A DNA stretch of 64,000 bases, taken from IMG/VR virus record IMGVR_UViG_3300027782_004732, positions 1 through 64,000 of that record; one strand, written 5' to 3'. This document shows, in pieces, positions 34,637 to 43,800 of the stretch. Position 1 is the first letter of the stretch. Each line of letters starts with the position of its first letter. The notes below the pieces were generated by a model. The model did no database searches and was not told the origin of the DNA. It saw nothing but the letters and a program-made list of their open reading frames with translations. The translations under genes and the position numbers were made by a program. Origin of the DNA: a virus.

Positions 34637-35641
34637 ATGGCATGTAGTAAATATACTTTAACAAATACGGGTACAACCGCAATCAACTTCAACTATAGAA
34701 GATGCGATGACTCTATGTGGGAATATCAAGTAAACCTTGACCCAAATCAAACTAAAAATATTTGGTTAATTAACGGAACTTATGATGCCGCTCAAATTTT
34801 TGAGTCAAGCATTGTATTGGTTAATGACGGAGCATATCCTTTAACTCCAACGCCAACAAGAACTCCAACATCAACACCAACTAACACTCCAACTCCGAGC
34901 GTTACTGCAACTAATACAGGGACACCAACATCAACACCAACAAACACTCCAACAGTAACACAAACTCAAACTACAAGTGCTACTCCAACTCCGAGCGTTA
35001 CTGCAACTAATACAGGAACTCCGACATCAACACCAACAAGAACTCCAACACAAACTGTTACACCAACAAATGCATATGATACGTTTAATATAACTTCAGG
35101 TTCAACTGCAAATAATGCATGTGCTGGTGGATTATCAGGAACTATTTACGCAGAAAATTCATTGTTTGATAGTAACACCCAATTCTATAACAACTCAAAT
35201 GGTACTGTTTCTGGTAACATGTCAGGTTTCTATAGTTATGGTGGACAATATATTCAATTAAATTCAGATGGTAGTTTGACAACAGGTATTTATAGCTTAT
35301 GTTCAGTAGTACCGACTCAAACCCCAACACCAACAAATACCGTAACACCAACAACTACAACAACTCCTACAACAACACCTACCGCAACATTTGGTTATTA
35401 CACGTATAGTTTAGGTACAGGTGCAACCGCAAATGATGCTTGTATTGATTTTGGTTCGGCACCTAATACAATTTACGGAACAGTTGCTGGAGGTCCTGGA
35501 CCAAATACAGGTGAATACTTATACTTTAATACCGCATTAACTATTGCGGTTGCGGATGGTTATTATTCTAACGGAACTGCTTGGTATCAAGTTACTGGTG
35601 GAGCAGGTCAAATTACTTCGGTAGACCCAACAGGATGTTAA
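34637..35641 (+). CDS. Modular surface protein with two copies of the shared domain, 334 aa
   Basis: Residues 1-68 are an N-terminal domain ([20 protein letters not shown], resembling a C-type beta sandwich). Residues about 69-145 are linker one. Residues about 147-225 are shared domain copy one ([16 protein letters not shown] through LTTGIYSLC). Residues about 227-250 are a short linker. Residues about 251-334 are shared domain copy two ([17 protein letters not shown] through VDPTGC). It ends the surface block just before a strong terminator. The combination with the two previous genes points to tandem duplication and domain shuffling. Confidence 0.65.
   Translation: MACSKYTLTNTGTTAINFNYRRCDDSMWEYQVNLDPNQTKNIWLINGTYDAAQIFESSIVLVNDGAYPLTPTPTRTPTSTPTNTPTPSVTATNTGTPTSTPTNTPTVTQTQTTSATPTPSVTATNTGTPTSTPTRTPTQTVTPTNAYDTFNITSGSTANNACAGGLSGTIYAENSLFDSNTQFYNNSNGTVSGNMSGFYSYGGQYIQLNSDGSLTTGIYSLCSVVPTQTPTPTNTVTPTTTTTPTTTPTATFGYYTYSLGTGATANDACIDFGSAPNTIYGTVAGGPGPNTGEYLYFNTALTIAVADGYYSNGTAWYQVTGGAGQITSVDPTGC
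34841..35066 (+). repeat. Thr/Pro linker repeat
   Basis: Linker one of the 334-residue protein. The segment coding [17 protein letters not shown] occurs twice almost identically (about 34892-34945 and 34986-35040). Confidence 0.85.
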
Positions 35642-35671
35642 TATAAAAAAAACAATACAAATATATTTTAG

Positions 35672-35702
35672 AAAACCCTTCACCTTCGTGGAGGGTTTTT
35701 TA
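35672..35702 (+). terminator. Rho-independent terminator
   Basis: A 12-base stem (AAAACCCTTCAC / GTGGAGGGTTTT with one T-G pair), loop CTTC and a T run. It separates the surface block from the glycosyltransferase block. Confidence 0.92.
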
Positions 35703-35727
35703 TTTTTATGTATAAATTATATTATAC

Positions 35728-36993
35728 ATGAAAATATTCGTTCAAATAGCATCTTACAGAGACCCTCAGTTGGTTCCAACTATTAAAGACATGTTGGCAA
35801 ATGCCAAAAAACCAAATAACCTTGTTATCGGTATTGCAAGACAATATAGTCCTGAAGACGGGTTTGATAATTTAGATGAATACAAAAACGACAAAAGATT
35901 TAGAATCTTAGATATTCCTTATCAGGATGCAAAAGGTGTATGTTGGGCAAGACACCAAGTTCAACAACTTTACAAAGGTGAAACATACACATTACAAATA
36001 GATTCTCATATGAGATTTGTTAAGGATTGGGACGATATCCTTATCAAAATGATAAAGGGGTTACAGAAGGACGGTTACAAAAAGCCTCTACTTACGGGCT
36101 ACGTTCCTTCTTTTGACCCCGAGAATGACCCATCAGGAAGAGCAACTGATGCTTGGAGAATGGTATTTGATAGATTCATTCCTGAAGGTGCGGTGTTCTT
36201 CTTACCTGAAACAATTCCAGGTTGGAAAGAAATGAAAAAACCTGTAACAGGAAGATTCTACTCGGCTCACTTCTGTTTTACATTAGGACAATTCTCAACT
36301 GAAGTTCAACACAACCCCGAATATTATTTCCACGGTGAAGAGATTTCAATTGCTGCAAGAGCTTACACTTGGGGTTATGATATATTCCATCCACACATTC
36401 CTGTTGTTTATCACGAATACACTCGTAAGGGTAGAACAAAACAATGGGATGATGATAAAACTTGGGGACAAAAAAACAGTCACTCCCATTTAACAAATAG
36501 AAAGTTATTTGGTATGGATGGTGAAAAACAAGAAGGTCATGATGGTCCTTATGGTTTTGGTCCTGTTAGAACTTTAACTGAGTACGAAAAATATGCGGGT
36601 ATTTTATTTTCAAAAAGAGCAATTGACAAATATACTTTAGATAAGAATTACCCACCAAACCCATACAATTTTGAAACTGAACAAGAATGGAAAGATAGTT
36701 TCTGTATGATGTTCAAACACTGTATTGATATTGGATATTCTCAAGTTCCTGAAACAGATTATGATTTTTGGGTTGTTGCGTTCCATAATGGTAAAGATGA
36801 AACTTTATTTAGAAAAGATGCAGATAAGAATGAGATTGCAGGATTTATGAAAGACCCTGATAAGTATTGTAAAGTGTGGAGAGAATTCCAAACTGACGAA
36901 TTACCATCATATTGGGTTGTATGGCCTCACTCAGAATCAAAAGGATGGTGTGATAGAATAACAGGTCAATTAACCCATAACACAGTTAGTTAA
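35728..36993 (+). CDS. GT60-type polypeptide GlcNAc-transferase-like enzyme, 421 aa
   Basis: The start (IFVQIASYRDPQLVPTIKDM) and the core (KGVCWARHQVQQLYKGETYT, LQIDSHMRFVKDWD) match the GlcNAc-transferase family typified by the Skp1 enzyme of Dictyostelium and the mucin-modifying enzymes of trypanosomes. Q-I-D-S-H is the DxH-type metal and donor site. YFHGEEISIAARAYTWGYD and PVVYHEYTRKGR are further conserved segments. Those enzymes transfer alpha-GlcNAc from UDP-GlcNAc to hydroxyproline or Thr in proteins. It stands directly after Thr/Pro-rich surface genes, so those are natural candidate substrates. Activity here is inferred. Confidence 0.8.
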   Translation: MKIFVQIASYRDPQLVPTIKDMLANAKKPNNLVIGIARQYSPEDGFDNLDEYKNDKRFRILDIPYQDAKGVCWARHQVQQLYKGETYTLQIDSHMRFVKDWDDILIKMIKGLQKDGYKKPLLTGYVPSFDPENDPSGRATDAWRMVFDRFIPEGAVFFLPETIPGWKEMKKPVTGRFYSAHFCFTLGQFSTEVQHNPEYYFHGEEISIAARAYTWGYDIFHPHIPVVYHEYTRKGRTKQWDDDKTWGQKNSHSHLTNRKLFGMDGEKQEGHDGPYGFGPVRTLTEYEKYAGILFSKRAIDKYTLDKNYPPNPYNFETEQEWKDSFCMMFKHCIDIGYSQVPETDYDFWVVAFHNGKDETLFRKDADKNEIAGFMKDPDKYCKVWREFQTDELPSYWVVWPHSESKGWCDRITGQLTHNTVS

Positions 36994-37727
36994 TGAACAT
37001 TACCAATATACCTAAATTTGTTGTTAATTTAGAAAGAAGACCAGACCGACTTGAACATATCCAAAAAGAAATGGATTATATGGGTTGGGAATATGAATTG
37101 TTTAAAGCGGTTGATTTAAATAATCATGGTGGTTGTACTTTATCTCACGTTGAAATATTAAAAATTGCAAAAAGTAGAGGGTATGAATCAGTAATGGTTA
37201 TTGAAGATGACTGTACATTTTTACCATACTCTAAAGATTTAATAAATAAAATTGAAACTGAAGCTGGTGAGTTTGAATTTGGTATTATAAATTTAGCACC
37301 AACTTTAAATAGACCCGTTAATCGTAGTGGAGACCAACCATTATTTTTAGATATAACAAATCTACCTCCTAAAGAAGAACACCATAGAGGTATTTTTGCA
37401 ACTAACATCATTCTTTATCATAATTCAATTTATGATAAAGTTATTGAAATGGAAAAACCTGAGATTTTAGGTTACTATGCAATTGATGATTACATTTATC
37501 AATTCATATTACCGATTAAACAAAGTTATGCTCCAATACTACCAATCGCCCCACAAATGAGTAGTTGGTCAGATGTTTCGCAAGGACAGTATAATAATTT
37601 TTATACACAAACCTACAATTGGAATTTATACAGTCCATGTAAAATTCCTTCCGAATATTTAAATGGTGAAACAACTAAAGAATTAAAGAACAATAAAATA
37701 CACAAAGAATTTACATATGTCGGCTAA
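36993..37727 (+). CDS. GT25-family glycosyltransferase, 244 aa
   Basis: The N-terminus KFVVNLERRPDRLEHIQKEM and GCTLSHVEILKIAKSRGYES, with VMVIEDDCTF, are the family 25 signature (LPS galactosyltransferases and the collagen galactosyltransferases). IEDD holds the metal site. Members act on lipopolysaccharide cores or on hydroxylysine in collagen. The ATG shares one base with the stop of the GT60-like gene, so translation is coupled, suggesting that it extends the sugar placed by that enzyme. Confidence 0.82.
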   Translation: MNITNIPKFVVNLERRPDRLEHIQKEMDYMGWEYELFKAVDLNNHGGCTLSHVEILKIAKSRGYESVMVIEDDCTFLPYSKDLINKIETEAGEFEFGIINLAPTLNRPVNRSGDQPLFLDITNLPPKEEHHRGIFATNIILYHNSIYDKVIEMEKPEILGYYAIDDYIYQFILPIKQSYAPILPIAPQMSSWSDVSQGQYNNFYTQTYNWNLYSPCKIPSEYLNGETTKELKNNKIHKEFTYVG

Positions 37728-38604
37728 AGTTAAATTTATAACATCAATATATAGTGATTTACATGGAACCGAATTTGGTGGTAGAACAGGTAGACACGGA
37801 CATTATAGATATAGTTTATTATCTATATTAAAAATAACTAACGCAGATTTTCTGTGTTATACTTCAGATAGAGAAATTGAATCGTTAAAATCATTTTTTT
37901 ATGAAGAAAATTCAATATCTCCTGAAAAATTAGAATTTAAAGTTTTTAACATTGCGGATACAAAATTTAAAGACTTAATTAATTTAAGAAAAAATGTGGA
38001 CCAAATAAAACAAGGAGACAGGTGTATTGAAATTCAATATTCTAAATTTTCTTGGTGGTGGAATGAAGATAAAAGTTATGATTACTATTATTGGATTGAT
38101 GCTGGTTTATCTCATTGTGGTTTAATACCAAACAAATATCTTTTAGGTACTCACCCACAGGCAAGATATTACGAAAGTAGTTTATTTAATGACGATTTTT
38201 TAAATAACTTGATTGAAGATACTGGTGATAAATTTTTAATTTTAGGAAAAGAAAACGACCGAAATTATTGGTCAGGTACCGTTAACCCAAAATGGTATAA
38301 TGAATTTGACAGAAGTATCCATATTATTGGTGGAATGTTTGGTGGTCATAAAGACAAATGGGATAATATTGTAAACATTTTTGAAGACTATACCACAAAA
38401 ATATTATCTGAAGATGAGGGGTTACCACATGAAGAACAGATAATGAGTTTAATGCATGTAAATCATCGCGATTTATTTGTACGTAAACATTTTGATATTT
38501 GGTGGTGTAGAGACAACGCACCTGCAGGTGTGTCAGATGAAATGTTTGAACAAAATAAAAGTTTTTTTAGAATTTTAGAAGAATTTAATAGAATATATGA
38601 GTAA
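37717..38604 (+). CDS. HtrL/WlaTC-like glycosyltransferase, 295 aa
   Basis: KVKFITSIYSDLHGTEFGGR at the start, the YYYWIDAGLSHCGL stretch and HIIGGMFGGHKDKWDNIV resemble the HtrL/WlaTC glycosyltransferase family found in surface polysaccharide loci. The same three landmarks recur in the N-terminal half of the next gene. It overlaps both neighbours (11 bases with the GT25 gene, 8 bases with the next), so the four-gene set is one operon. The donor is unknown. Confidence 0.65.
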   Translation: MSAKVKFITSIYSDLHGTEFGGRTGRHGHYRYSLLSILKITNADFLCYTSDREIESLKSFFYEENSISPEKLEFKVFNIADTKFKDLINLRKNVDQIKQGDRCIEIQYSKFSWWWNEDKSYDYYYWIDAGLSHCGLIPNKYLLGTHPQARYYESSLFNDDFLNNLIEDTGDKFLILGKENDRNYWSGTVNPKWYNEFDRSIHIIGGMFGGHKDKWDNIVNIFEDYTTKILSEDEGLPHEEQIMSLMHVNHRDLFVRKHFDIWWCRDNAPAGVSDEMFEQNKSFFRILEEFNRIYE

Positions 38605-40273
38605 TATAACTTTAGTAACGGGGATATGGGATATTGGTCGTGGAGAACTATCAGAAGGATGGTCAAGACCTTTTCAACACTATTTAGATAAGTTTGAACA
38701 ACTTTTAAAGTGTGATGAGAACATGATTATTTTTGGGGATGAAGAACTCCAAAAGTTTGTGTTTGAAAGACGAAGTGAAGAAAACACTCAATTTATACTT
38801 AGACCAATGTCTTGGTTTAGAGAGTCTGAGTTTTTTGATAAAATTCAAAAAATTAGAACTAATGAAAATTGGCAAAATTTGTCTGGTTGGTTAAAAGAAT
38901 CTACTCAAGGTAGATTAGAAAACTACAACCCGTTAGTAATGTCTAAAGTATTTTTATTACATGATGCAAAAATCATGGACCGATTTAATTCTGAATATAT
39001 GTTTTGGATTGATGGCGGTTTAACAAATACTGTACATCAAGGATATTTTACTCACGACAAAGTTTTAAATAACTTATCAAAATACATTTCAAAATTTTCA
39101 TTTATTTGTTTCCCTTATGATGCGGAAAATGAAATACATGGTTTTGAATATAATACCTTAAATTCAATTGCAGGTGCAAAAGTTAATAAAGTTGCCAGAG
39201 GAGGATTCTTTGGTGGTCCAAAACATACTATTGGTGATATTAACGGAATTTATTATGGATTATTAAAATCTACATTAGATGAAGGTTATATGGGTACTGA
39301 AGAATCAATTTTCAGTATTATGTGTTATAAACATTCAGATTTAGTAAATTACTTTGAAATAGAATCTAATGGTTTAGTTGGTAAATTTTTTGAAGATTTA
39401 AAAAATAATGACCTTAAACCTAAATCAGAAAATATTAATAAATCAACTAACAGTTTAGATATTAATAAAGTTGGTTTGTATGTTATTACATTTAATAGTC
39501 CAAAACAATTCATGACGTTGATTGAGTCAATGACTGCATATGATAAAGATTATTTGTTAAAGACTAAAAAGTTTTTATTAGATAATTCAACAGACGAGTC
39601 TACATTTAATGATTATGCTGAAATATGTGAAGAATATGGATTTGAACATATTAAAAAAGATAATTTAGGTATTTGTGGTGGTCGTCAATGGATTGCGGAA
39701 CATTTTCAAAATGAAACTGATTTAGATTTTTATTTATTCTTTGAAGATGATATGTTTTTCTACCCACATGAAGGTCATGTATGTAGAAATGGTTTTAATA
39801 GATACGTTCCAAACCTTTATTCAAAAACATTACAAATTGTTAAAAAAGAAAACTTTGATTTTTTAAAGTTAAATTACAGCGAATTCTTTGGTGACAACGG
39901 AACACAATGGTCTTGGTATAATGTACCACAAAATGTTAGAGAAAAGTTTTGGCCAGGTAAAAACAGGTTACCTCAACAAGGTTTAGACCCAAATGCTCCA
40001 AGAGCTCTTTATGATTCGGTTAATTCATTCCAAGGTATTCCATATGTTACAGGTGAAGTTTATTATTGTAACTGGCCACAAATTGTGACCAGAACAGGTA
40101 ATCAAAAAATGTTCTTAGATACAACGTGGGGACATCCTTTTGAACAGACATGGATGAGTCATATGTATCAATTAGTTAAAAAAGGTGAATTATATCCTGG
40201 GTTATTACTTATGACACCAACTGAACATGATAGATTTGACCATTATGAAAGAAGTTTAAGAAAAGAGTCATAA
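38597..40273 (+). CDS. Two-domain glycosyltransferase, HtrL-like plus GT-A, 558 aa
   Basis: Residues 1 to about 280 are HtrL-like (ITLVTGIWDIGRGE, NMIIFGDEEL, YMFWIDGGLTN, ARGGFFGGPKHTIGDING). Residues about 290-558 are a GT-A domain (KVGLYVITFNSPKQFMTLIE, LDFYLFFEDDMFFYPHEG as metal site). A short Asn/Lys/Ser-rich joint links them. A bifunctional enzyme adding two sugars in turn is the simplest reading. It overlaps the preceding HtrL-like gene by 8 bases. It is the last enzyme of the operon that begins with the GT60-like gene. Confidence 0.75.
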   Translation: MSNITLVTGIWDIGRGELSEGWSRPFQHYLDKFEQLLKCDENMIIFGDEELQKFVFERRSEENTQFILRPMSWFRESEFFDKIQKIRTNENWQNLSGWLKESTQGRLENYNPLVMSKVFLLHDAKIMDRFNSEYMFWIDGGLTNTVHQGYFTHDKVLNNLSKYISKFSFICFPYDAENEIHGFEYNTLNSIAGAKVNKVARGGFFGGPKHTIGDINGIYYGLLKSTLDEGYMGTEESIFSIMCYKHSDLVNYFEIESNGLVGKFFEDLKNNDLKPKSENINKSTNSLDINKVGLYVITFNSPKQFMTLIESMTAYDKDYLLKTKKFLLDNSTDESTFNDYAEICEEYGFEHIKKDNLGICGGRQWIAEHFQNETDLDFYLFFEDDMFFYPHEGHVCRNGFNRYVPNLYSKTLQIVKKENFDFLKLNYSEFFGDNGTQWSWYNVPQNVREKFWPGKNRLPQQGLDPNAPRALYDSVNSFQGIPYVTGEVYYCNWPQIVTRTGNQKMFLDTTWGHPFEQTWMSHMYQLVKKGELYPGLLLMTPTEHDRFDHYERSLRKES

Positions 40274-40278
40274 CAATA

Positions 40279-40285
40279 TATTTAT
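40279..40285 (+). promoter_or_regulatory. TATTTAT late-promoter candidate
   Basis: ATATATTTATTGTT then ATG at 40290, a gap of 4 bases. Confidence 0.45.
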
Positions 40286-40289
40286 TGTT

Positions 40290-40667
40290 ATGGAATTTTA
40301 CATAAAACAAAACGCAACTCTTCCTGTATTAAAAATGCAGGTTGTTAAAGATGGTAGAGCTGGGTTTCTACAACTAATGGAAGATTTAGCGGTTTCTACA
40401 ATTTTTTTCACAATGATAGATGTAGAAACGGGAATTCCTAAAATTGTTTCAGCCCCTTGTGGTATTGTACCTTTAATCTTACCTTTGGGTTCAACACCTG
40501 AATATTACGTATATTTTCAATTTACTGCAAGAGACACAAATACCCCTGGTAGATACCAAGGTCAATTCTTAATTAAGAATGATGAGGGTAACTTAATCTT
40601 ACCAATCAGGGAAGAATTATATATTAACATCCAAGAAAGTTTTATTTCAGAAACTGCGTGTTGTTAA
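40290..40667 (+). CDS. BppU N-domain-like virion protein, 125 aa
   Basis: FYIKQNATLPVLKMQVVKDG, FFTMIDVETGIPKIVSAPCG and GRYQGQFLIKNDEGNLILPI follow the pattern of the N-terminal Ig-like domain of BppU-type baseplate proteins, which attach receptor-binding modules. Only that domain is present. It has its own late-type promoter box and lies between the glycosyltransferase block and DNA polymerase. It may cap a fibre or attach one of the surface proteins. The resemblance is by pattern and should be treated as moderate. Confidence 0.5.
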   Translation: MEFYIKQNATLPVLKMQVVKDGRAGFLQLMEDLAVSTIFFTMIDVETGIPKIVSAPCGIVPLILPLGSTPEYYVYFQFTARDTNTPGRYQGQFLIKNDEGNLILPIREELYINIQESFISETACC

Positions 40668-40692
40668 TTTGATTACTCAATTTTTTATTTTA

Positions 40693-40699
40693 TATTTAT
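40693..40699 (+). promoter_or_regulatory. TATTTAT candidate promoter upstream of DNA polymerase
   Basis: TTATATTTATAAC, 55 bases before the ATG at 40755. The longer leader is unlike the other boxes. Confidence 0.35.
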
Positions 40700-40712
40700 A
40701 ACAGAAGGTAAA

Positions 40713-40730
40713 TTTCACGAAGGTGTGAAA
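40713..40730 (+). promoter_or_regulatory. Leader hairpin, candidate translational operator
   Basis: TTTCAC, loop GAAGGT, GTGAAA, ending 24 bases before the polymerase ATG. T4-type polymerases repress their own translation by binding a leader hairpin near the start, so this is a candidate for the same control. There is no T run, so it is not a normal terminator. Confidence 0.4.
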
Positions 40731-40754
40731 GCTAATAAACCAACTGTATAACTT

Positions 40755-43484
40755 ATGATATCTAACGAAGAAATTGAATCGTTCTTGCACGGGAACGACC
40801 CTGAAGAATTTATAGTCGCTATTGAGTACGACTATCGTGAAAACTGCATTTACAAAATTAAAGAGATTCCTGGTAAAGGAAAAGAAATCCGTAAGGATAC
40901 ATTTACACCATTTGCGTGGGTAGGTGACCTACGTGGTATTAACTTTTACGGTAATTCAAAGGCAGCTCAAAAAGAAGCCATGACCAAACATGGTATTATG
41001 ATTGACAAATTGGAAACCCATGGTAATGAAAGATTACAAAATGGTATGACCTTTATGGTTAAATCACTTAAAGGTTATAGAGAACTTATCCAATTCTTCA
41101 GAGAAGGTGGTTGTGACCCATGGGGTGAAAAAACAAAAGACAAAGTAATGGTTCTACCTCCTGTAGAACAATATTTAATATCCAAAGAAAAAAGATTATT
41201 TAAAGGGTTTGAAAACTATCAAGAAGTGACCAGACTTGTATATGACTTAGAGACGACTGCTCTTGAACCAAAGGACGGTCGTATCTTCATGATTGGAATT
41301 AAAACAAATAAAGGATATCACCGAGTTATTGAGTGTGTAGATGAGGCGGAAGAAAAGAACGCTATCATTGAATTCTTTAAGGTAATTAACGAATTAAAAC
41401 CAAGTATAATTGGTGGATATAATTCAGCAAACTTTGACTGGCATTGGATTTTTGAAAGATGCAACATATTGGGAATTGACCCAAAGAAAATTTGTAAATC
41501 GTTACATCCTGACCATTCGTTCACAAGAAAAGATAGTATGTTAAAACTTGCAAATGAGGTTGAGACATTTACTCAGACTTCAATTTGGGGTTATAACGTA
41601 ATTGATATTATCCACGCTGTTCGTAGAGCTCAGGCAATTAATTCAAGTATTAAATCTGCGGGTTTGAAATACATCACCCAATATATTAATGCAGAAGCCC
41701 CTGACCGTGTTTACATTGACCACTTAGATATTGGACCATTCTATACAAAGAAAGAAGACTTTTGGTTAAACACTAAAAACGGTAACTATAAGAAGGTTGG
41801 TGCGGATTCTAAGATTGATGAAATCTGTGAAAAACGTAATGACATTTATAATAAAATTAGTGGTGACAAGTTAGTTGAGATGTATCTTGACGATGACTTA
41901 GATGAGACTCTAAAGGTTGACCAAGAGTTCAACCAAGGTTCGTTCTTGTTGGCCGCAATGATTCCAACAACATATGAAAGGGTTTCAACTATGGGTACCG
42001 CAACTTTATGGAAAATGTTGATGTTAGCTTGGTCTTATAAACATGGACTTGCTATACCAGCAAAACAAGGTAAGACAGACTTCGTAGGAGGTCTTTCACG
42101 ACTACTTAAGGTTGGTTACTCTAAAGATGTACTTAAGTTAGACTTTTCGTCTCTATACCCTTCTATTCAGTTGGTACACGATGTATTTCCCGACTGTGAT
42201 GTAACAGGGGCAATGAAAGGAATGTTAAAGTGGTTCCGTGATACTCGTATCAGATACAAAGAACTTGCTGAAGAGTTTTATGAATCAGACCGTAAGAAAT
42301 CTGAATCGTATGGTAATAAACAATTACCGATTAAAATCTTTATTAACTCCATGTTCGGTGCATTGTCAGCTCCACAGGTTTATGCTTGGGGTGACATGTA
42401 TATGGGAGAACAAATTACTTGTACGGGTAGACAATATCTTCGTCAGATGATTAAATTCTTTATGACAAAAGGTTATATTCCATTGGTAATGGATACGGAT
42501 GGTGTGAACTTTTCAACCCCAACTGATGCTAAAGACAGAGTTTATGTTGGACGTGGATTAAATTGGAAAGTTAAGTTAGGTAAAGAATATTATGGTCCTG
42601 AAGCTGATGTTGCCGAGTATAACGATATCTTCATGAGAGGTGAGATGGCATTAGATACTGACGGTGTTTGGCCTTCATGTATTAACTTGGCTCGTAAGAA
42701 CTATGCCGTTATGGATGCTAAAGGTAAAATCAAATTGACAGGTAATAGTATTAAATCAAAGAAACTTCCATTATACATTGAGGCGTTCTTGGATAAAGGA
42801 GTTAAAATGTTACTTCAAGGAGACGGTAAAGCATTTGTTGAATATTACTATGAGTATCTACAAACCATTTTTGATAAAAAAATTCCATTAAGTAAGATTG
42901 CTCAAAGAGCAAAAGTTAAGTTATCAATGGAAGATTACAAAAAACGTCTAACAGAAAAAACCAAATCAGGGAATAGTATGAGCCGTATGGCACATATGGA
43001 ATTAGCCCTTCAATCAAACTTGAATGTTAGTTTAGGTGATGTTATTTTGTATGTTAACAACGGACTTAAGTCGTCTCATGGAGATGTTCAGAAAAAAGGT
43101 GATGGTGTTCAAATTAACTGTTATATGTTGGATAAAGACATTTTGGATAACGACCCCAACTTAACTGGTGATTATAACGTACCAAGAGCGATAACCACAT
43201 TCAATAAAAGAATTGAACCATTATTGGTTTGTTTTAAAGACGAGGTTAGAAATGGTTTAATTGTTAATGACCCTGAACAAAGAGGTATTTTTACAACAGC
43301 TCAATGTGAACTAATAAATGGTCAACCGTTTGACGAATCGGGTCAAGATAAATTAGAAGATGTATTAGCAATAACAGACGCTGAAATGTCTTATTGGGAA
43401 AAACGAGGTTTAAGTCCTGACTATATGTATGACTTAGCTGAAGAAGGTTGGCAAGAAAAGTTAGGAATTCTTGAGACCGTCTGA
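40755..43484 (+). CDS. Family B DNA polymerase, T4 gp43-like, 909 aa
   Basis: The exonuclease domain has Exo I DLETT (D164, E166), Exo II in YNSANFDWHWIF near 228, and Exo III YLDDD near 376. Polymerase motif A is LDFSSLYPSI near 462, motif B KIFINSMFGALSAP near 527, and motif C MDTDGVNFS near 578. Motif C has Gly where most members have Ser (DTDS); both catalytic Asp are kept. The length matches T4 gp43 (898). It replicates the phage genome with proofreading. The 3' end overlaps the convergent gene by 24 bases. A leader hairpin may mediate autoregulation. Confidence 0.95.
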   Translation: MISNEEIESFLHGNDPEEFIVAIEYDYRENCIYKIKEIPGKGKEIRKDTFTPFAWVGDLRGINFYGNSKAAQKEAMTKHGIMIDKLETHGNERLQNGMTFMVKSLKGYRELIQFFREGGCDPWGEKTKDKVMVLPPVEQYLISKEKRLFKGFENYQEVTRLVYDLETTALEPKDGRIFMIGIKTNKGYHRVIECVDEAEEKNAIIEFFKVINELKPSIIGGYNSANFDWHWIFERCNILGIDPKKICKSLHPDHSFTRKDSMLKLANEVETFTQTSIWGYNVIDIIHAVRRAQAINSSIKSAGLKYITQYINAEAPDRVYIDHLDIGPFYTKKEDFWLNTKNGNYKKVGADSKIDEICEKRNDIYNKISGDKLVEMYLDDDLDETLKVDQEFNQGSFLLAAMIPTTYERVSTMGTATLWKMLMLAWSYKHGLAIPAKQGKTDFVGGLSRLLKVGYSKDVLKLDFSSLYPSIQLVHDVFPDCDVTGAMKGMLKWFRDTRIRYKELAEEFYESDRKKSESYGNKQLPIKIFINSMFGALSAPQVYAWGDMYMGEQITCTGRQYLRQMIKFFMTKGYIPLVMDTDGVNFSTPTDAKDRVYVGRGLNWKVKLGKEYYGPEADVAEYNDIFMRGEMALDTDGVWPSCINLARKNYAVMDAKGKIKLTGNSIKSKKLPLYIEAFLDKGVKMLLQGDGKAFVEYYYEYLQTIFDKKIPLSKIAQRAKVKLSMEDYKKRLTEKTKSGNSMSRMAHMELALQSNLNVSLGDVILYVNNGLKSSHGDVQKKGDGVQINCYMLDKDILDNDPNLTGDYNVPRAITTFNKRIEPLLVCFKDEVRNGLIVNDPEQRGIFTTAQCELINGQPFDESGQDKLEDVLAITDAEMSYWEKRGLSPDYMYDLAEEGWQEKLGILETV

Positions 43485-43796
43485 AGATAAAATATACCAG
43501 TTACCTGTGCAGAATCTAAATTCAATACAAGCATATTTGTCGGCAACGATTTCATCGTAGTCTTCATCAATCTTACCCGTATCAGGTTTGATTATAATTT
43601 TTGTCATTGCTTTTACCACAACGTGGTCAGTTGTTTTAGAATCTAAAATAATTGTAGATTCTGCCACATTTCTTACAATAACACATTCTTCACCGTTAGT
43701 TCTGTATTCCCTTTCAGATACAATTGAAATTTCTGATGTTTCTAAAATTTCACCGTTGATTAATCTTGTAGATGGGATTGTTTTTATAATTGCCAT
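43461..43796 (-). CDS. Small beta-rich protein, 111 aa
   Basis: The sequence alternates short strands (IVSEREYRTNGEECVIVRNV, STIILDSKTTDHVVVKAMTK), a pattern like a phage decoration or head-fibre domain, and ends with GNWYILSSDG. It follows the neck-like gene after four bases on the same strand, so it is probably cotranscribed with virion genes. It overlaps the polymerase gene tail-to-tail. No family is recognised. Confidence 0.6.
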   Translation of the reverse strand: MAIIKTIPSTRLINGEILETSEISIVSEREYRTNGEECVIVRNVAESTIILDSKTTDHVVVKAMTKIIIKPDTGKIDEDYDEIVADKYACIEFRFCTGNWYILSSDGLKNS

Positions 43797-43800
43797 AATA

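Noticed and set aside
40713-40730. Pairing between the polymerase leader (CACGAAGGTG) and the terminator loop at 35681 (CACCTTCGTG)
   Set aside because: The 10-base complement arises from two hairpins with similar cores; far apart, different units, and no further match outside it.
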